Source of the DNA: Sphingobacterium alkalisoli
Lineage (GTDB): Bacteria; Bacteroidota; Bacteroidia; Sphingobacteriales; Sphingobacteriaceae
NCBI RefSeq assembly: GCF_005049105.1
Contig: NZ_SUKA01000007.1
Coordinates: 124,001 to 188,000 of the forward strand
Direction: 5' to 3'
Length of the DNA: 64,000 nucleotides
Part shown: positions 26,533-36,422 of the stretch, one piece after another
How positions within the stretch are numbered: the stretch's first letter is position 1
Layout: each line of letters opens with the position of its first letter
Notes under the pieces: model-generated
The model's input: only the letters and a program-made list of their open reading frames with translations
Database searches by the model: none
What the model was told of the DNA's origin: nothing
Translations under genes and position numbers: made by a program

Positions 26533-29500
26533 ACTGTTGTTCCTGTTGCGTCTACCCAAGTAGTACCATTTGATGTAATATTATAACTTAATGAAGTATC
26601 AAAATATGTATAGCCTATTGGAACATCGGTTATTAGTGGTCGCTGCGCTGTAGTTCCATATTTCCTACTTCCCGCTAAAGCTCCATATTGATTTATCCAC
26701 CTGAAATTTACCCTATCATAATACAGTTCTTCTTTAGCTATAGAGGTGCTATAAAGTATTCTCAAATTACTATAGGCATTAGAATTATTAAACGTAGGTA
26801 GCTTTGAATGATCATCAATTATATCAATGTAATTCTCAATACTTCCAACTAAGGTACTTTCTACATAAGATATAGTAAAACCCTTATTTCCACCTGAAAC
26901 TAAATTATCAGACATAACCTGTAACCTATCTCTTAGCTTATCGGATATATAATTATTTCTAACCCTTCTTTGATAATTATTAATCATCCAAAGCCTAGGA
27001 GTTAACGTTGGGCTTGGGTAATCCGTAGTTGAAAACAAAAATGTAGCGATTCTAGCATCTAGTGTAGAATCTAGACAATCTATTATTACATTATTGATTG
27101 CAATATCACCTTGCAAGGAATTTCCCGAAATCATTGGGTAATTAAAATCTTTTATAAAAATATACCCCCCCTTAATATCCCATTTATTGTATGAATAAAA
27201 ACCTGTATATAGAGAAGAAAAGGCATTACTAAGAGAACAGTTATTTGCTTCTATTTTAGTTCGGTAAACTCTTGTAATAGGCGAAACATTAACACATTCG
27301 AAAAGTTTTATCAAAGGCATCGGTACCATATTCTTATTATCAGAATTATTAAAATCTGAATCGTTGAATTGATTGAATCTTAGTAAGTTTTCAGCAGAAT
27401 CTCTATAAAAATTAACATTCCTAACTTCAAGTATTTGGTTATTAATCTCTTTAAATAAAGGTTTTTCAACAGATGAAGATTCAGATACATTACTTCCGTT
27501 CTCTCCTTGCTTTATTTTCATAAAAACATAAGACCTACCAAAACGAATAATACTAAATTCATTTTTTTTAGGGTCAGCACCAACATTTTCAAAATTAACG
27601 GTGTCTACATATAGATTTGGTAATTTAATATTTTGCGTAAGTTCACTATTTTGAGGAACTCGTAGCGCTGAAGCGAAACAAGATTCTCTAAGACTTACAG
27701 AAAGGGCATTCGAAAATTTAACATTTTTCATGTATATATTATACCCTCCTGCCGGTATAATTTCATTTGGTTTGTTAGGATGTAAATTGTAGGCATTAGT
27801 CGCGTCATCTGCAACATCTATACTAATAACTCCGTTATTCTCGTCATTTAATGTATATAATGTAATATTTTCTAAATATATATCACCTTTAAACTCTCCG
27901 CCATAGTCTCCTCTAGCCCCCATAACGTATGGAGATTTATATACATCTATGTCTTTAACGACCCATCGACCACCACCTGAGTATCTGATTCCTTGATGAC
28001 CTATTTTACATTTCTCAATAGTCCAGTCATATCCTCTATAGTGGCAATCTATTCTACTAGTTACACAGTTAGAATATTTTATATTATACGACCTATGACC
28101 GCAAATACTACCCCACTGATCTAGATTCAATAAATCAGGACAAGTGTATTTGTCAATTAACAAATTTTGACAATCTGTTAGATTTAAAACATAAGACGAA
28201 CCCCCCGAGGTTAATGTATGATTTGCCGGTATAGCTGAAAAATTATTAACAGATACATTATAACACTCTAAAAGCCTAATATAACCGAACATCTTGTTCT
28301 TAATACCCCATAAGTCTACTTTTGGATTTGATATAACTAAATTAGTCAAACCTTCAAAATAAAATCCTATTTGACGATAACCACTAGACCCTAAAGCTGT
28401 ATTAGAAGTAGTATATACTACATTACCTCCTTTAAATTCTCTTTTTTGTTTGTAATCAAAACCTCTTATACTATAGTTGGCAATGTTATCATTTCCAACT
28501 AAATCCAAATCATCGTTATAAAAAGTTCCTTCGATATTACCATTTATATCAACAAAAAAATTTTCTTCTTTATACCACGTTTGCGGAGTGACTAATCTAT
28601 TAGTTTCTACTAAGTCAGAAGTCCTACGAGAAGTAAGAGTGCGTAAACAACAATACCTATTAGCAAGTTTTTCAAATGCTAATCCTGTTAAAACTTTTGT
28701 ATCTTCATTAATCGCTGTTTCTACAGCATTTAGTACAATAATACGATCGGATTCATCTAAATCTTGTGTATTGAAAACAGTTGCAGGTCTTGGTAAACAT
28801 CTAATTTTAAAATCAATATTACCATTTGGATCCATTGTAATGTTAGCATTTGTTAAATCAACGTCAGTATATATTAATAAATCATCTCCATCCCCTTTAA
28901 ACAGAAAATCACCTTCTACTACTAACGAATAATCATTTCTATTATTAAAATTAACTAAATTTTTAAACGCTGGATAACTATCAAAAATACTGTCTTCTTT
29001 ACCTCCGAAATGTTGCAAAGACAATTTAGATTTAGTCTCCAACTTAATCCCACCAACTTCAATAATACTTCCTCCGTCATCAGTCTCTGTTGTGTTGGAT
29101 AGGTAGTATTCAATAGGTGCTGGTGTATCTCCTTTTTCGTAGTAACCTAATAATTGAACCCCTTTTACTAACCCCGACGTTATAAGACCAATGTAATACT
29201 CATTCATTGTCCTCATTTCCTCAATCGTATCACATACCACCCATTCTTTCGTAACATCTATGTAGATTCCTTCTACAGTCCATTCACTACCATTCCTAGC
29301 TATTATAGATAGTTCTGCTGTGGTTGTCAACTCACCTTCTGATATTTGGTATGTCCCCGGAACAGCAAAGAACCATATTTTTTGCGAAACATTTGTTAGG
29401 TCGACAGAACTATCAATTACCCCCCCAAATCTCGTGTCTGTTACTACATTTAATTTTTCATCAACATAGTCCTTTACTGCTCTATTTGTAGGAAACTTTA

Positions 29501-30131
29501 TAGAACTACTATCGATTGCATTACTTTTGTTCGAAGACACCTCTCGTGTTTGGAGTGCGCTTAATACAGCAGAACTACTAGGGTATTTGGTATAACTATT
29601 TGTAATATAATTTTCTTTATTTGATTTGTCTTCTTTATTAGTTTGAAGCGTGCTTATGTTTTGTTCTAGTGGCGTAATATTCGGAACACTTTCATTAACT
29701 TCTTGTATTTCTATATGAATATCTTGAGCAGTTCCGGTATACCCCCCTTTCTCCAAAAGTCCGCTTACGTCCGGTATTTCCCCCAATACCTCAGTCACAA
29801 AACGTTGCGATGCAGGTAGGTCCGCTGACGCACCAGGACCATCGGCAACATCACCCAGCGTTTTATCCTCACTGAATAAGGACCACACGCCATCTTTGCG
29901 CGTAAAGTAAGTTGCATACCCCTCCTTTGCTATCAATCCGCCTAAATTGGCATACGTGCCAGCTTCTTTTGCCTTATACACCCCGTCCTCACTGGGTGCA
30001 GGATCAGCTGGTGCAATATTACCTTTCACCCCATCGATAGCGGCTAAGACTTCTTTCTTTACCGCTTCCACACGTTGCGCAGCTTCCGCCACACTCTTCC
30101 CATCATACACCGTAATATTCACGTTGCTCAT
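26529..30131 (-). CDS. Tail fibre / tailspike protein
   Basis: A 1200-aa virion protein that should bind, and perhaps cleave, the host surface receptor. The N-terminus (about 1-100) resembles baseplate-attachment segments (VYDGKSVAEAAQRVEAVKKEV; GVYKAKEAGTYANLGG). Residues about 400-1000 contain many short strands with Asn-rich turns, as in a right-handed beta-helix of the pectate-lyase type. The last 45 residues (YGTTAQRP..., VPIGYTYFDTSLS, NGTTWVDATG) form a cap motif widely shared by Bacteroidota phage fibres. The central part is visibly more AT-rich than neighbouring tail genes, consistent with exchange of receptor-binding modules. Its start overlaps the upstream gene's stop. Confidence 0.85.
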   Translation of the reverse strand: MSNVNITVYDGKSVAEAAQRVEAVKKEVLAAIDGVKGNIAPADPAPSEDGVYKAKEAGTYANLGGLIAKEGYATYFTRKDGVWSLFSEDKTLGDVADGPGASADLPASQRFVTEVLGEIPDVSGLLEKGGYTGTAQDIHIEIQEVNESVPNITPLEQNISTLQTNKEDKSNKENYITNSYTKYPSSSAVLSALQTREVSSNKSNAIDSSSIKFPTNRAVKDYVDEKLNVVTDTRFGGVIDSSVDLTNVSQKIWFFAVPGTYQISEGELTTTAELSIIARNGSEWTVEGIYIDVTKEWVVCDTIEEMRTMNEYYIGLITSGLVKGVQLLGYYEKGDTPAPIEYYLSNTTETDDGGSIIEVGGIKLETKSKLSLQHFGGKEDSIFDSYPAFKNLVNFNNRNDYSLVVEGDFLFKGDGDDLLIYTDVDLTNANITMDPNGNIDFKIRCLPRPATVFNTQDLDESDRIIVLNAVETAINEDTKVLTGLAFEKLANRYCCLRTLTSRRTSDLVETNRLVTPQTWYKEENFFVDINGNIEGTFYNDDLDLVGNDNIANYSIRGFDYKQKREFKGGNVVYTTSNTALGSSGYRQIGFYFEGLTNLVISNPKVDLWGIKNKMFGYIRLLECYNVSVNNFSAIPANHTLTSGGSSYVLNLTDCQNLLIDKYTCPDLLNLDQWGSICGHRSYNIKYSNCVTSRIDCHYRGYDWTIEKCKIGHQGIRYSGGGRWVVKDIDVYKSPYVMGARGDYGGEFKGDIYLENITLYTLNDENNGVISIDVADDATNAYNLHPNKPNEIIPAGGYNIYMKNVKFSNALSVSLRESCFASALRVPQNSELTQNIKLPNLYVDTVNFENVGADPKKNEFSIIRFGRSYVFMKIKQGENGSNVSESSSVEKPLFKEINNQILEVRNVNFYRDSAENLLRFNQFNDSDFNNSDNKNMVPMPLIKLFECVNVSPITRVYRTKIEANNCSLSNAFSSLYTGFYSYNKWDIKGGYIFIKDFNYPMISGNSLQGDIAINNVIIDCLDSTLDARIATFLFSTTDYPSPTLTPRLWMINNYQRRVRNNYISDKLRDRLQVMSDNLVSGGNKGFTISYVESTLVGSIENYIDIIDDHSKLPTFNNSNAYSNLRILYSTSIAKEELYYDRVNFRWINQYGALAGSRKYGTTAQRPLITDVPIGYTYFDTSLSYNITSNGTTWVDATGTTV

Positions 30132-30487
30132 ACCGTCACACTATTTAAAATAAACACCTTACCACCTACTAAACGACTTTTTTTGCTATCCTTCACAAAC
30201 AGGATATCGTAATAATACTGATTCAGATTCGCCGTCAACAACTCATCACCAAAGGAAATCGTAACCAGGTTATCATCCACTGTAATACCCGAACCGATGG
30301 ATTTTTCGAAATAAACCTGCGCATTCACATGATCATATGCCTTCATTTGCATCTTAATAGTATACCCACTAAGATCCAGCGGCTCACCGGAATCATCATT
30401 AAACGCCAGCGTAATTTCCTGATCATCCCCCTGAACCACCTCTATATCTAATACCGCGCGATTCCGCGGCAACGTCAAATTTTCCAT
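30128..30487 (-). CDS. Baseplate upper-protein-like, 119 aa
   Basis: From ATG 30485-30487 the product (MENLTLPRNRAVLDIEVVQGDD...) resembles the small BppU-type N-terminal domain that links tail fibres to baseplates: beta-rich, with LDLSGYTIKMQMK and ending in VGGKVFILNSVTV. I chose this ATG rather than one 10 codons upstream because it fits late promoter P1, whose -7 box ends 8 nt before it. Translationally coupled to the tail fibre gene (4-bp overlap). Confidence 0.7.
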   Translation of the reverse strand: MENLTLPRNRAVLDIEVVQGDDQEITLAFNDDSGEPLDLSGYTIKMQMKAYDHVNAQVYFEKSIGSGITVDDNLVTISFGDELLTANLNQYYYDILFVKDSKKSRLVGGKVFILNSVTV

Positions 30488-30494
30488 AACACCA

Positions 30495-30530
30495 CAAATT
30501 TCACCATTACAAAACACCCAATAAAGGACA
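30495..30530 (-). promoter_or_regulatory. Phage late promoter P1
   Basis: Minus strand: TGTCCTTT (30523-30530), 20 nt, GAAATTTG (30495-30502), ATG after 7 nt. Drives the BppU-like and tail fibre genes. Part of an eight-member family. Confidence 0.8.
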
Positions 30531-30549
30531 ATAAAACTGGCACTGAACT

Positions 30550-30580
30550 AAAAAAGCCAGCTGCACACTGTACAACTGGC
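30550..30580 (-). terminator. Terminator before late promoter P1
   Basis: 8-bp stem (30573-30580 with 30556-30563, one G-T pair), 9-nt loop, six U in the minus transcript. It insulates the next unit from upstream transcription. Confidence 0.65.
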
Positions 30581-30614
30581 CCGCCCTAAACCAACAAACA
30601 AACCATGAAACAAC

Positions 30615-30920
30615 CTACCAAAACACAATATCTTTCCGATCCGAATAGCGACAAATCAAATCGCCATTCTCTTTATTATAAACAACCAATTCAAGATCCG
30701 CCACAGCACCCACAATATTTTGCGGATAATGAAGCGCCCATACGCGCAATATATTCTGACACCAATGCATCATATATTTCCGATCATCAACCTTCAGCGC
30801 TTGCGGAAATACATACACCACAGGCGTTTCCACGAATGGCGACATCACTCCCAATGCGATTAAATCATTTACCGCTTTCATCTTAGCGGCGATAATCTTC
30901 ATATCCTGCTTTTTGATCAT
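30615..30920 (-). CDS. Small phage protein, about 101 aa
   Basis: The start is set at ATG 30918-30920 because a perfect -7 box TACTTTTG lies 3 nt upstream of it; a start at 30959 would sit within promoter P2. The protein (MIKKQDMKIIAAKMKAV...) has an alpha/beta composition with aromatic-rich middle (MMHWCQNILRVWALHYP). It occupies its own transcription unit between tail genes. Unknown function, possibly a tail tip component. Confidence 0.6.
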   Translation of the reverse strand: MIKKQDMKIIAAKMKAVNDLIALGVMSPFVETPVVYVFPQALKVDDRKYMMHWCQNILRVWALHYPQNIVGAVADLELVVYNKENGDLICRYSDRKDIVFW

Positions 30921-30923
30921 ACA

Positions 30924-30958
30924 CAAAAGTAAACAAACCATATCCCTGTTAAAGGACA
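30924..30958 (-). promoter_or_regulatory. Phage late promoter P2
   Basis: TGTCCTTT (30951-30958), 19 nt, TACTTTTG (30924-30931), ATG after 3 nt. The TGTCCTTT box touches the stop codon of the upstream gene. The only member with 19-nt spacing and with a fully canonical -7 box. Confidence 0.8.
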
Positions 30959-32992
30959 CTAAAAAACGGGCACATACCTTTTATCCGGGCTCTCCAGCAA
31001 TATAATCGTGGCACGCATATTACCGCCCGATACATTAGTAAATATAGCCAGCTCGCCCGTCACATGCGTTTTCACATTGCTACCCGTCGTCACAGACATC
31101 GGATCATCAATGACACCACCCGTACCAAATTCACGCCTATAGAAGTATAGAATTTCCAGCGCACTGACAGCTTTTGGCGTCATCATATATGGATCAGAAT
31201 AGAACGAAAATTCAACCTTTGCAAATTCCTGCCATTCGCTTCCGCTGCCGGGCACGATCCGGTTATCCACCCATCGCCACGCCACATAAGCCATTTCTGT
31301 AGGTTCCACCACCTCATAACTTTTCAATTCAAAAAGACCAGGATCCAACAACCCAAATACCTTATGAAAAGCATATCCCTTTACGCGTGTATAGATCTGA
31401 ACATTGTTCTTACCCGGTTCAAATGTTATCCGATCGGGCAAAAATGCCGTTTTCACTTTGCTTGCCTCCGATACTGAGCATAGGTTCATCGGGGTTACCT
31501 CCATAAATCGATCTGCTGGTACCCGTGCGTTAAATTCCACCGTTTCCGTTAGCGTCAATAATTTGTAGAATTGCCCGCAAAGCAGATCTAGCCAGTTGTT
31601 ATCCCCATTAATGCTCGTCGATATCCATGCAGCTTGCACCACACCCAGTGCATTACGGTTGTCGCTGGTACCATATGGTATCCGCCACGTCGGTTCCGAC
31701 AAGGAATTCGGTAGAAGCCCACGAAAAGAAAATACGCGAAAACCAAATTCGTTGACCGAGATTTCACCCTTTTTGTTAAACCCCGTCGTTTCTCCATATT
31801 GCTCATCGTAGATATTCGCCGTCTGCGCCGTTTGGATCTGACGCAATGGCGAAGGTAAAGTACCTGTAAATATTCCCGAATTCATAAACGGCGCACCCAC
31901 GGCCAGTTCCACCGCTTTCAGATCCGATCCCAGTCCTACACGTTTCGACTTCGTATACGAAAGATACTTGTACGCCTCATCACCATCATCCACGGCCGTC
32001 ACGATACGGAATGCCTTATCCTTTACCGGCTTAATCTTCATGCTTCGATCCAGGATCCATTCCGTAAAATCCAGCGAACTTTCTTTTTCCAGTATCCGAT
32101 CCGAAATATCGAAATGCGCCTTTTTTGTCAGCGAATCAAAATAAATGAACAATTTAAAATCATTGCGCAGGATCTTAAAAAAATTCGATACCGTAATCTT
32201 AGGAAAATGTCTAGCCGGCACCAGTGCAAATCCATCTGCTTTTATCTCCGCACCAGTATAATACCCCGTGTTATAGATCACCCACGTACGTATTTCAGGA
32301 TGCGACAAAAAAGATCCGATCGCATCAAATCCCATTTTACTACATATTTCCTCGATCAGCCATACCAGGTAAAACGTAGGACAATAGAAACCAATATTTG
32401 ACAACTGGTAAGCGCCTGTTACCGTCGGATCCTCCCAGTTAAACGAATTGATCCATGCATTACCCGATAGGTCACGTTCGCCAAACAATCCGAAATTGGT
32501 CATTGAAGGAAAAGCATACGAATAAGCGCTGGGATTGGTAGCCGTAGCCAACATATGCGCACGTATCTCTGCTTCCGTGGTACCCATAGAAATCGTTGAA
32601 TACTTTTTAGAAGTACCATCGTAATACGAAAACATATCCGGCAACGTATTATCCTTAATCGTATCCGAAATAATGGAGTTATCGATCAATAGCGTAGCTG
32701 GCAACCGCTGATCTTCCACCTCGACCTCCATAATAGCGCTTTTCCACGTATGGTCAAACAGTAAGATCGATACCTCCACCGATATCCGCGCCAGGCGGTT
32801 AGCCAATACGTTCGCGAAATTGAGCGCCGTCAAATTCTTTTCCGACCATTTCAGATCCACCGGATAAGAATACGATCCCCGGAAAAGTTCCGATTCGTTG
32901 AAAACCGTCGAATACCATTCCATCGTTAAGTTGCTGCCCGATTCCACATCCAGCAGCACATCCTTATATTTAATTGCAAATCCGTACAACAT
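30959..32992 (-). CDS. Phage tail/baseplate structural protein, 677 aa
   Basis: A large beta-rich protein with no transmembrane segment, third gene of the P3 unit (stop-to-start distance 0-1 nt from the 506-aa gene). The N-terminal part (FAIKYKDVLLDVESGSNLTMEWYSTVF) and central aromatic stretches look like tail-tip or distal tail proteins, and position between the tape measure and the fibre supports that. No enzymatic motif is visible. Confidence 0.7.
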   Translation of the reverse strand: MLYGFAIKYKDVLLDVESGSNLTMEWYSTVFNESELFRGSYSYPVDLKWSEKNLTALNFANVLANRLARISVEVSILLFDHTWKSAIMEVEVEDQRLPATLLIDNSIISDTIKDNTLPDMFSYYDGTSKKYSTISMGTTEAEIRAHMLATATNPSAYSYAFPSMTNFGLFGERDLSGNAWINSFNWEDPTVTGAYQLSNIGFYCPTFYLVWLIEEICSKMGFDAIGSFLSHPEIRTWVIYNTGYYTGAEIKADGFALVPARHFPKITVSNFFKILRNDFKLFIYFDSLTKKAHFDISDRILEKESSLDFTEWILDRSMKIKPVKDKAFRIVTAVDDGDEAYKYLSYTKSKRVGLGSDLKAVELAVGAPFMNSGIFTGTLPSPLRQIQTAQTANIYDEQYGETTGFNKKGEISVNEFGFRVFSFRGLLPNSLSEPTWRIPYGTSDNRNALGVVQAAWISTSINGDNNWLDLLCGQFYKLLTLTETVEFNARVPADRFMEVTPMNLCSVSEASKVKTAFLPDRITFEPGKNNVQIYTRVKGYAFHKVFGLLDPGLFELKSYEVVEPTEMAYVAWRWVDNRIVPGSGSEWQEFAKVEFSFYSDPYMMTPKAVSALEILYFYRREFGTGGVIDDPMSVTTGSNVKTHVTGELAIFTNVSGGNMRATIILLESPDKRYVPVF

Positions 32993-34513
32993 CTAAAAGT
33001 TTCTTTGCTCATTCGCATACTTCACCCCGAAGGTTAGCGATTCTAGGTTATTCGCATCATCCCGTTCGTCAATACTGGAGCTATCCAACACCACCGGTAC
33101 CAACTTCTCATCCTGGATAATGTATTTGTACGTCGATAAAATAAAATCTCGATACACCCAAATCATCTTAGCCGGCGCAAATCCAGTGTTGATCTTCAAA
33201 ACATCGCGGATATCGATATCCAATTCGCGTGTCTTGTGCTGCGTAGGCCGATCGATATGCGCAAATGTATCCTGCGTTTTCTCCACCTCATAGCTACGCT
33301 GCTTTCGCCCATACGTGTATAAGGTAGAAATACAGCCCACACTATCCAAATAGCATAATGTCAGCCCATACCGAAGATATCGATTATCGATCATCCTGCT
33401 ATACGTATCCGATACCGGTACACCACCCGATTCCACCCACAACATAATACTGCTAATCTCCACATCATCACGCGCCAGGTGTACGATTTGCGGAATCCCG
33501 ATCGGTACCACTATCTTATCATACAGCTTCCATTCCGGTAGCGAACCCAGTTCCACCACTTCCTGCATACGATCTTCGTAGAAAATCTGCATTTTAAAAT
33601 GCACCGATTCCGCGATATCATCTACGAGATTGATAATACTTGCATGCCCTATCTGCGATACATGCATCTGAAAATCACTAGCCCTCACATCATGCGCCCA
33701 TCGCGGTAGTCCGTTTACCACAAAACGTTCCAGTGCATCCACCATATCATGGGATCCACCCAATATCGCCACAAAATTATCAGTCTGGTCAAAGCGCGTA
33801 ATGTTTTGCGGTTCGCCGTACATCTCCGCATAGCGAATATAAAACCGTCGTACCGACATGCGATCCACATAGATCACATCATTGTCCAAGTCCGGTAACA
33901 ATGGACCATCCGCCAACATAATAGCCGTTAAGTAATCCTGTACATCCCAATTAGCGATACCTTCACTATCCACCTCCGACACCGTTTGGCTATGCCGCAC
34001 AAATTCCGTACGCGCCACATTCTCCACCCATAGTTCCAAATAGATCGCGAAGTTTTTCCGCAATACCCGGTCCTGCGCCGTCTGTACAACACTGTATGTT
34101 GCTGTCATCAAGCTAACGTTAGTGTAGGTTATCGCATACGATGTACTAGATACCCGCGAAGTAAAACGCAATGTATCAGCTGTAGGCTTCGTGATAATGA
34201 AATCATTAAACAAATAATAATGCCGTTCCAAAGCAGCTGCAACCAGTACCAGCCAATCACTTACCGTTCCCGATTGATAAGCCGGCAACTGCAACCCGCT
34301 ATTATCCGGCGCGTTCTTAAATATATACGTGTATTCAGATCCACCCCACGCCAGTTTGAACGAACGTCCGTCCACATGACCCGTAGAAAATTGGAGCTGA
34401 CCGATAAACGGCCTGCCGATAGCCGAAAAACGGTTATCCGTCGAAAACGTAAATAACACCGGATTCTTAGAAAAAACAATTTCGGGTGGCGGATTAATTA
34501 AAGAGATAGCCAT
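32993..34513 (-). CDS. Phage tail/baseplate structural protein, 506 aa
   Basis: A beta-rich protein without recognised domain, encoded 2 nt after the 158-aa gene. By synteny with siphoviral genomes it is a candidate distal tail or tail-hub protein. Distinctive segments include GRPFIGQLQFSTGHVDGRSF and a C-terminal IDIRDVLKINTGFAPAKMIWVY. Assignment rests on position. Confidence 0.65.
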   Translation of the reverse strand: MAISLINPPPEIVFSKNPVLFTFSTDNRFSAIGRPFIGQLQFSTGHVDGRSFKLAWGGSEYTYIFKNAPDNSGLQLPAYQSGTVSDWLVLVAAALERHYYLFNDFIITKPTADTLRFTSRVSSTSYAITYTNVSLMTATYSVVQTAQDRVLRKNFAIYLELWVENVARTEFVRHSQTVSEVDSEGIANWDVQDYLTAIMLADGPLLPDLDNDVIYVDRMSVRRFYIRYAEMYGEPQNITRFDQTDNFVAILGGSHDMVDALERFVVNGLPRWAHDVRASDFQMHVSQIGHASIINLVDDIAESVHFKMQIFYEDRMQEVVELGSLPEWKLYDKIVVPIGIPQIVHLARDDVEISSIMLWVESGGVPVSDTYSRMIDNRYLRYGLTLCYLDSVGCISTLYTYGRKQRSYEVEKTQDTFAHIDRPTQHKTRELDIDIRDVLKINTGFAPAKMIWVYRDFILSTYKYIIQDEKLVPVVLDSSSIDERDDANNLESLTFGVKYANEQRNF

Positions 34514-34515
34514 AT

Positions 34516-34992
34516 TTAGAAGGTAAAAGGAATTACAAAAGAGATTTGGAACTGATAACCGTAATACTTTACATTCAACGGCCCTATAGGCGAATAATTA
34601 ACCTCCAGCCGATAATGCACGATCTTACCCGGCACGATGCCCGTCATCCGATTTTTACGGATGGTAGTCACGATATCCAGTCCGATCTGTCTACAGCGGT
34701 TACGCACATCACGCACCCGTTCACGACCATTGCGCTCATCCACGATCATAATCGTGAAATTCATCGTATCCGTATTGTTAGCCGAATCATTACCCGACAA
34801 TTCCCCATCCGGTTCATCCACCAACATCGCCGGAAACTTTGCAAAGTTGCGAAGCGCCTGGTCAAACTCATCCAAATCGTAGGGATCATCCAACACATAA
34901 AAACTACCGCGCTTATCTTCCGGGTTATGTAGAATAAGCGGATGTTCCTGCGCCTTGCGCTCCAAGTAATCAATTATTTCGGTAACCTCCAT
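34516..34992 (-). CDS. Phage neck/tail-associated protein, 158 aa
   Basis: First gene of the P3 unit. The protein is alpha/beta with a charged central strand pair (MNFTIMIVDERNGRERVRDVRNRCRQIGLDIV), similar in size and pattern to tail completion or tail terminator proteins. The start ATG lies 4 nt after the P3 -7 box, so its message is predicted leaderless. Confidence 0.6.
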   Translation of the reverse strand: MEVTEIIDYLERKAQEHPLILHNPEDKRGSFYVLDDPYDLDEFDQALRNFAKFPAMLVDEPDGELSGNDSANNTDTMNFTIMIVDERNGRERVRDVRNRCRQIGLDIVTTIRKNRMTGIVPGKIVHYRLEVNYSPIGPLNVKYYGYQFQISFVIPFTF

Positions 34993-34996
34993 AATC

Positions 34997-35032
34997 CAAA
35001 TATCATCATGTGCACGCGCGCGCGAAAGGACA
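34997..35032 (-). promoter_or_regulatory. Phage late promoter P3
   Basis: TGTCCTTT (35025-35032), 20 nt (including a CG dinucleotide run), GATATTTG (34997-35004), ATG after 4 nt. Drives the 158-, 506- and 677-aa tail genes. Confidence 0.82.
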
Positions 35033-35033
35033 T

Positions 35034-35059
35034 AAAAAAAGCCTCCATGTTGTGGAGGC
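35034..35059 (-). terminator. Terminator of the 146-aa cargo gene, abutting P3
   Basis: 7-bp GC-rich stem (35053-35059 with 35041-35047), 5-nt loop, seven U. It ends 2 nt upstream of the TGTCCTTT box of P3. Confidence 0.75.
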
Positions 35060-35102
35060 CATATGTTTTACTAAAAATAAAGAGTTTACCCACTCTTTAG
35101 CT

Positions 35103-35543
35103 TTACATTGTAGCAAGTTTTCGCTTTACCATAAACTTAGAACTGCACAATTCTCGTCCGGTTATTGAAAAGAATTTATTTTGAAGGTCGTGAAGATATT
35201 GAGATCGAACCAAAAGTGACCCTGGGAATCTTTTATCAATTAAAATAGTGTTCGTATGCCTTAATTCAGTTTCTCCCCACCATTTTGGCTTGATTTCCAC
35301 GACTGTTTTCGCTTTTTTGTGAAAAAAAAGGTTTTCGCTCATTTCCACAAAATCGCAGTCTAATAAGATCTCCTTCGTAAGAGTAATTGCTATAATATCA
35401 AAAAAATCCTTTTTTACGATAAAGAATGTTCCTTCAACTACTATACTAACCTCATCACTGGAGACACTTTCTATTTCTGCCCAATCCCCATTTTTGTTTT
35501 TTACAAAATTACTGACTCTAAGGTCGGTAAATATCCTGTTCAC
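35103..35543 (-). CDS. Bacteroidota phage cargo protein, 146 aa (moron-like)
   Basis: Starts at GTG 35541-35543 and has its own host-type promoter and its own terminator, so it is transcribed independently inside the tail region, as moron genes are. The N-terminus (DLRVSNFVKNKNGDWAEIESV), the ITLTKEILLDCDF segment and the C-terminal YLHDLQNKFFSITGREL match a family I recognise from many Bacteroidota prophages, usually of about 100-150 aa and unknown function. It may be expressed from the prophage. Confidence 0.7.
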   Translation of the reverse strand: MNRIFTDLRVSNFVKNKNGDWAEIESVSSDEVSIVVEGTFFIVKKDFFDIIAITLTKEILLDCDFVEMSENLFFHKKAKTVVEIKPKWWGETELRHTNTILIDKRFPGSLLVRSQYLHDLQNKFFSITGRELCSSKFMVKRKLATM

Positions 35544-35570
35544 GGTTACTTCAATTTAATAATAATAATT

Positions 35571-35578
35571 CAAATATA
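35571..35578 (-). promoter_or_regulatory. Host-type -7 box of the 146-aa cargo gene
   Basis: TATATTTG on the minus strand, with a TTG at 35602-35604 at a longer than usual distance (23 bp). It lacks TGTCCTTT, so it should not follow late control. Confidence 0.5.
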
Positions 35579-35626
35579 GTTAATTGCCCGAATTGATCAG
35601 TCAAGTAAAACGTGAAAAAAATTAAA

Positions 35627-36406
35627 TTATTTTTTTTTAGCCGCTTCGTAGCTTTCAATCCTTTCACTCATATGCTTCAAAAACAAATACAAATTCGTTC
35701 CTTCCGTCTCCACGAACGTACCAAACTTACCACCACTATACGCCAGTATATGATCTTCTAAATCCTGAATGTCTTTTTTGCTAAGCGTAGTTATACCACC
35801 ATCGCCCGATTTTTTATATACTACTTTGAATTGACGCTGGATATACGCCCGGCATCCCTCGTAAAAAATCTTAATAGCCAATAGTAGCGTTGGGTGCATC
35901 GCCCAGGAATATAATCGCGCCCGTCTCGCAACAGATCGATCCGATAATTTACACCGGCGATCATCACCCGTACCGCCGGTAGGCCGCCATAACGTAGCCG
36001 CGAGCAAATGAAGAAACTTATTTTGCCCCGTACGCTGGTACATATCATAATAAAGTTCCGTACGACGAAATTCCCCAATCGTGATATTCGAAAGCCGGTT
36101 CGCCGGACCATGAAACTTAAACCAACCGATCCGCACCACACCCAGCACATTCGAAGTAAGCGAATTGGTTTCCAGGAACGAAAGCGTGTGGCGGATCTGT
36201 ACACGTAGCACGGGTGAAAGCTTGCTAAATAACCGAAGCGGAATCCGGTATAACGTATGCGCAGCCAAATCCATAGCCTCCGCCACGGTAAGCTCTAACC
36301 GCAGTATCCCACACCAGGTAAGTAAATCACGCCTAGATAACTCATTCCATCCATCCGCACCTCTGAATAAATGCTTTTTCTTCCCGTCTGTAATTTCGAT
36401 TCTCAT
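35627..36406 (-). CDS. Phage structural-region protein, about 259 aa
   Basis: Start chosen at ATG 36404-36406 (MRIEITDGKKKHLF); a start at 36439 would overlap the upstream gene and adds a low-quality leader. The product is basic, with a helical core and a Trp/Arg-rich centre, and a C-terminal region with a YSGGKFGTFVETEGTNLYLFL segment. Third gene of the tape-measure unit (P4). Function unknown; in this position it may be a tail assembly or tail-tip protein. Confidence 0.65.
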   Translation of the reverse strand: MRIEITDGKKKHLFRGADGWNELSRRDLLTWCGILRLELTVAEAMDLAAHTLYRIPLRLFSKLSPVLRVQIRHTLSFLETNSLTSNVLGVVRIGWFKFHGPANRLSNITIGEFRRTELYYDMYQRTGQNKFLHLLAATLWRPTGGTGDDRRCKLSDRSVARRARLYSWAMHPTLLLAIKIFYEGCRAYIQRQFKVVYKKSGDGGITTLSKKDIQDLEDHILAYSGGKFGTFVETEGTNLYLFLKHMSERIESYEAAKKK

Positions 36407-36422
36407 ATCTAATTCGTAATTC

